Positions 8,462 to 10,432 of a DNA stretch of 10,432 nt are shown piece by piece. The first letter of the stretch is position 1, and every line of letters starts with the position of its first letter. The DNA is from Methanobacteriota archaeon (GTDB lineage Archaea > Halobacteriota > Syntropharchaeia > JACQPP01). Below the pieces are notes generated by a model. It had not been told where the DNA came from. It was given only the letters and a program-made list of their open reading frames with translations, and did no database searches. Location of the stretch: assembly GCA_016207465.1 (NCBI GenBank), contig JACQPP010000072.1, positions 1 to 10,432 on the forward strand, in the 5' to 3' direction. The translations under genes and the position numbers were made by a program.

Positions 8462-9136
8462 CTACCCCGAGAATCGGAGCCGCACGAGAGAGAGGCCCAT
8501 CCGCACCGTCTGGTGGAACCGGAGCCGCGAGCCGGGGCTCCACCTCCACTCCAGGGGGACCTCCCGCACCACCCCCCCGGAGCGCTTCAGCCGCCAGAGC
8601 AATTCGACGTCGAACTCGAAGCCCCGCGTGCGCAGCAGAGGCAGGACTCGCTGGAGGGGTTCCCTCCGGAACAGCTTGGCCCCGCACTGGGTGTCCCGGA
8701 TGCCCAGATGGAAGAGCACCGAGACCAGCACCCCGAAGAGGAAGGAGGCCACCCTCCGGGAGGCCGGGGCCGGGACGCGGATGTCCGCCCCCTCCACCTT
8801 CCGGGAGCCCACCACCCCGTCCGCGCTCCCCGCTTCCAGCGCCCCCGCCAGCCGGAGGAACTGCCCTGCCGGGGTCGAGCCGTCGGCGTCCACGAACCCC
8901 ACCAGCGAGCCGGTGGCCGACTTGAACCCCTCCAGGACCGCGCCCCCCTTGCCCAGGCGCCGGGGAAACCGCAGGACCCGGGCCCCCGCCCGCTCCGCGA
9001 TGTCCGCCGTCCCATCGGTCCCGTCGCACACCACAATCAACTCGTGGGGGACATGGGCCAAGGTCTCCCGGTAGTCCGCCAGGGTCGAGGGAATCCGGGC
9101 CTCTTCATTATAGGCGGGAAACACGATGGAGAGCAT
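8462..9136 (-). CDS. GT2 family glycosyltransferase, dolichyl-phosphate-sugar synthase-like (ALG5/DPM1 type)
   Basis: This 224-residue GT-A enzyme has IVFPAYNEEARIPSTL (4-19) at the nucleotide-sugar site, ELIVVCDGTDGTADIA (32-47), GKGGAVLEGF (62-71) and FVDADGS (81-87), which holds the metal-binding DxD (Asp83, Asp85). It continues with GSRKVEG (110-116), DTQCGAKLFRR (148-158) and GFEFDVELLWRLK (172-184). This order is typical of enzymes that move glucose or mannose from an NDP-sugar to dolichyl phosphate at the cytoplasmic membrane face. The product would feed protein N-glycosylation or surface glycans. The short form lacks the C-terminal membrane helices of some homologues; one semi-hydrophobic stretch at 129-145 may bind the membrane. 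The ATG at 9136 is 14 bases after the stop of the M50-like gene, so the two are probably co-transcribed. The donor sugar cannot be assigned. Confidence 0.92.
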   Translation of the reverse strand: MLSIVFPAYNEEARIPSTLADYRETLAHVPHELIVVCDGTDGTADIAERAGARVLRFPRRLGKGGAVLEGFKSATGSLVGFVDADGSTPAGQFLRLAGALEAGSADGVVGSRKVEGADIRVPAPASRRVASFLFGVLVSVLFHLGIRDTQCGAKLFRREPLQRVLPLLRTRGFEFDVELLWRLKRSGGVVREVPLEWRWSPGSRLRFHQTVRMGLSLVRLRFSG

Positions 9137-9147
9137 TCCCTATCCGG

Positions 9148-9152
9148 CTCCT
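9148..9152 (-). promoter_or_regulatory. Shine-Dalgarno site for the GT2 gene, overlapping the upstream stop codon
   Basis: On the minus strand AGGAG overlaps the TAG stop of the M50-like gene and lies 11 bases before the GT2 ATG at 9136. A ribosome-binding site here, in contrast to the leaderless-type starts elsewhere in the window, fits an internal operon gene translated from a shared message. Confidence 0.55.
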
Positions 9153-9927
9153 ACGTGTGGGCGGGAGAGGCCGCGGGAGCGGGGGCGCCCCCCGACCTGG
9201 CCCTCTTGGCCTTGGAGAGACATCCCACCCGCGGGGAGAACCACAGGCCCAGGAACAGGTTGCCCGCCGCCAGCAGGGGGAAGAGGGCCCGCACCAGCTC
9301 GTGGACCGGCAGGGTGAGCAGGAGCCGCTCCCCGGTCCCCGGGTCGAGCCCTGTGATGAAGATGGGGTTGGCCCCCCGCACCAGCGAGAGGTAGAGGGGG
9401 GGCACATTCACCGAGAGGATGAAGCCCGCCACCACCAGGGGGACCAGCATGGAGACCAGGGGGCCCGCCGCATACATGGCCGCCTTCCGCCCCGGCGAGG
9501 CCCTCTCCATGCTCTCCCGCTGGGTCTTGATTCCCGGCAGAATGATGAGCTCCCGCAGGAGGCCGGGGAGCATGTCGTTGAACGGAATCTGCATCTTCCC
9601 CACCGGAGAGGTCCCCACGAAATAGTGGGAGAACCGGATGCCCACCAGACGCCCCGCCAGCCAGTGGGCCGGACAGTGGGAGAAAATCCAGAGCAGAAGG
9701 AAACCCGCCAGGAGGCCCACCGCCACCAGCAGGGTGTTCAGCAGGGGCCCGAAGACCAGGATGGACCCCGGACCCCCCACCAGAAAGGGACCCGGATGCG
9801 GCCCACCCAGGGAGGCCACCACATCGGTCTCCTGCTTCACCAGCCACAAGAGACCCCCACCGAGAGAGAGGAGCCCCAGGCAAACCAGATTCCCGAGCCA
9901 CACCGGGATGCGGACCTTGAAATACAT
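9151..9927 (-). CDS. M50 (site-2 protease)-like membrane protein with HCPAH in place of HExxH
   Basis: This is a 258-residue polytopic membrane protein with hydrophobic segments at about 10-30, 55-82, 151-172 and 205-230. The arrangement resembles M50 intramembrane metalloproteases: a helix followed by an H-x3-H motif and small/basic residues (FSHCPAHWLAGRLVGI, 82-97), then an AAGPLVSMLVPL helix (153-164), then NPIFITGLDPGTG (187-199) where M50 enzymes have N-x2-P-x3-LDG. The catalytic Glu of HExxH is Cys85, so ordinary zinc-protease activity is doubtful. The protein may be a pseudoprotease, bind metal differently, or belong to a separate family. The ATG at 9927 was chosen because a TATA-like box is about 30 bases upstream; ATG 9945 would add six residues. 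The frame stays open further upstream but runs under the regulator gene. The C-terminal 25 residues are Ala/Pro-rich and basic. GT2 follows after 14 bases. Confidence 0.78.
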   Translation of the reverse strand: MYFKVRIPVWLGNLVCLGLLSLGGGLLWLVKQETDVVASLGGPHPGPFLVGGPGSILVFGPLLNTLLVAVGLLAGFLLLWIFSHCPAHWLAGRLVGIRFSHYFVGTSPVGKMQIPFNDMLPGLLRELIILPGIKTQRESMERASPGRKAAMYAAGPLVSMLVPLVVAGFILSVNVPPLYLSLVRGANPIFITGLDPGTGERLLLTLPVHELVRALFPLLAAGNLFLGLWFSPRVGCLSKAKRARSGGAPAPAASPAHT

Positions 9928-9953
9928 TCCAGGTCCGGCCTCCATCCGAAAAT

Positions 9954-9963
9954 GGATAAAGTT
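9954..9963 (-). promoter_or_regulatory. TATA-like box before the M50-like gene
   Basis: On the minus strand the A/T-rich stretch AACTTTATCC lies in the gap after the winged-helix gene (stop at 9974-9976). It is centred about 31 bases before the ATG at 9927, which would give a leader of only a few bases. It supports 9927 over the ATG at 9945, which is only about 13 bases away from it. It may be a second promoter within the operon. Confidence 0.4.
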
Positions 9964-9973
9964 TGTGGGGCCC

Positions 9974-10306
9974 TCACCGGACAGCCGCGGCCTCCCCGCC
10001 GACAGAGGCGTGCCGCCTCCGCCGCAGGCCGCCCCGCCCCACCTCCAGGGCCGCCAGGGCCGAGACCGCGCCGGAGAGCCTCTGGAACCCGCACCGCCGC
10101 GCCGCCAACTCCGAGTGGCCCGGGAGAGCATAGAGAGTCTCCCACCGCCCCCCCTCCCAGAGGGGAAAGACCATCAGAATCCCCAGCCGCGCCATCCGCC
10201 CCAGCTCCCTCCGCAGGGACCTCCGTGCGAGCCCACTCTCCCGCAACAACTCCGGGAGAGTCTTCGGGCCCGAGATGAGACAGGAATAGAGGGACCGCTT
10301 CTCCAT
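9974..10306 (-). CDS. Small winged-helix (wHTH) DNA-binding protein, putative transcriptional regulator
   Basis: This 110-residue basic protein begins with a winged-helix domain. Helix 1 is around EKRSLYSCLISG (2-13), and the HTH is TLPELLRESGLARRSLRRELGRMARLGIL (17-45) with a strongly basic recognition helix (about 28-40). A wing follows with a beta pair FPLWEGGRWETLYALPG (47-63). The C-terminal 45 residues are Ala/Arg/Gly-rich with no clear domain, and no ligand-binding or zinc motif is visible. It resembles the short ArsR/MarR-like regulators of archaea but fits no named family well enough to assign. A strong TATA box lies about 46 bases upstream. The M50-like gene follows after 46 bases and GT2 after that, so it is probably a local regulator of this small operon and perhaps of itself. 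Confidence 0.8.
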   Translation of the reverse strand: MEKRSLYSCLISGPKTLPELLRESGLARRSLRRELGRMARLGILMVFPLWEGGRWETLYALPGHSELAARRCGFQRLSGAVSALAALEVGRGGLRRRRHASVGGEAAAVR

Positions 10307-10346
10307 GGGGAAAACCCAGCCTCAAGAGGAGCGGCAAAACAGAACG

Positions 10347-10358
10347 CTATATACTTTC
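10347..10358 (-). promoter_or_regulatory. TATA box (with BRE-like purines) of the regulator / M50-like / GT2 operon
   Basis: On the minus strand GAAAGTATATAG is the best archaeal TATA match in the window, with the purine-rich AGAAAG upstream resembling a TFB-recognition element. It predicts a transcript start near 10326, giving a leader of about 20 bases before the ATG at 10306. The leader has GAGG (10322-10325), which is far from the start codon for a ribosome-binding site. The box lies right next to the possible stop codon (10358-10360) of the gene entering from the right edge. Confidence 0.6.
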
Positions 10359-10432
10359 TATCTCTGCTTCTGCTCTCCCGGGGGAGAGGACGCCCCCGCC
10401 CTCCGCCCCCGCTCCCTCCACTCCAGGGCCCC
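10358..10432 (-). CDS. Possible C-terminal end (24 residues) of an unidentified gene entering from the right edge
   Basis: On the minus strand an open frame enters from the window edge and ends at TAG (10358-10360). It encodes a very basic tail with ALEWRERGRRAG and a Ser/Pro/Gln/Lys end. Such a fragment is too short to identify. In sequence this GC-rich an open frame of 24 codons is expected by chance, so it is offered only as a possibility. Its stop would sit at the edge of the promoter of the next gene, a spacing seen elsewhere in this window. Confidence 0.25.
   Translation of the reverse strand, partial: GALEWRERGRRAGASSPPGEQKQR

Noticed and set aside
9946..10131. An N-terminal extension of the M50-like protein by about 60 residues
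   Set aside because: It overlaps the 3' end of the winged-helix gene in another frame and is Arg/Gly/Trp-rich without a membrane or domain signature. A TATA-like box in the gap supports the shorter start.

Overview
The window reads as a stretch of GC-rich archaeal chromosome. The archaeal assignment rests on A/T-rich TATA-like boxes about 28-30 bases upstream of several start codons with no Shine-Dalgarno sequence (leaderless-type promoters), on U-run termination signals, and on protein types common in Euryarchaeota. Those types are a GH15 enzyme paired with a GT4 glycosyltransferase, a single-polypeptide siroheme sulfite reductase, and an M50-like membrane protein. A Thermoplasmatota-like lineage is a guess only; no rRNA or marker gene is present. 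Coding density is very high and no mobile element, CRISPR array, tRNA or rRNA is visible.

Region 1 (1-6008, all minus strand) runs, in transcription order, GT4 glycosyltransferase, GH15 glucoamylase/trehalase-like enzyme (3-base gap), MscS-type mechanosensitive channel (27-base gap), CPA-type cation:proton antiporter (39-base gap) and an ArsB/NhaD-type permease cut by the left edge (57-base gap). The content suggests ion and osmotic homeostasis: a possible trehalose or alpha-glucan synthesis and breakdown pair, a pressure-release channel, an antiporter and an ion permease. TATA-like boxes in front of the MscS, antiporter and permease genes suggest each can also be transcribed on its own.

Region 2 (6009-8461, plus strand) starts at a 72-base divergent promoter shared with the GT4 gene. 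It carries a universal stress protein with an intact ATP-binding motif, then a complete assimilatory-type siroheme/4Fe-4S reductase whose active-site Lys-x-Lys pair matches sulfite rather than nitrite reductases. A U-run terminator follows.

Region 3 (8462-10360, minus strand) is a likely three-gene operon. A strong TATA box precedes a small winged-helix protein, followed by an M50-like membrane protein whose HExxH motif reads HCPAH, and a dolichyl-phosphate-sugar-synthase-like GT2. A possible 24-residue C-terminal fragment of another gene enters from the right edge.

No clear new defence or mobile system was found. The parts most worth a second look are the regulator / M50-like / GT2 trio, the GT4-GH15 synthase-hydrolase pair, and the antiporter with altered ion-site residues.
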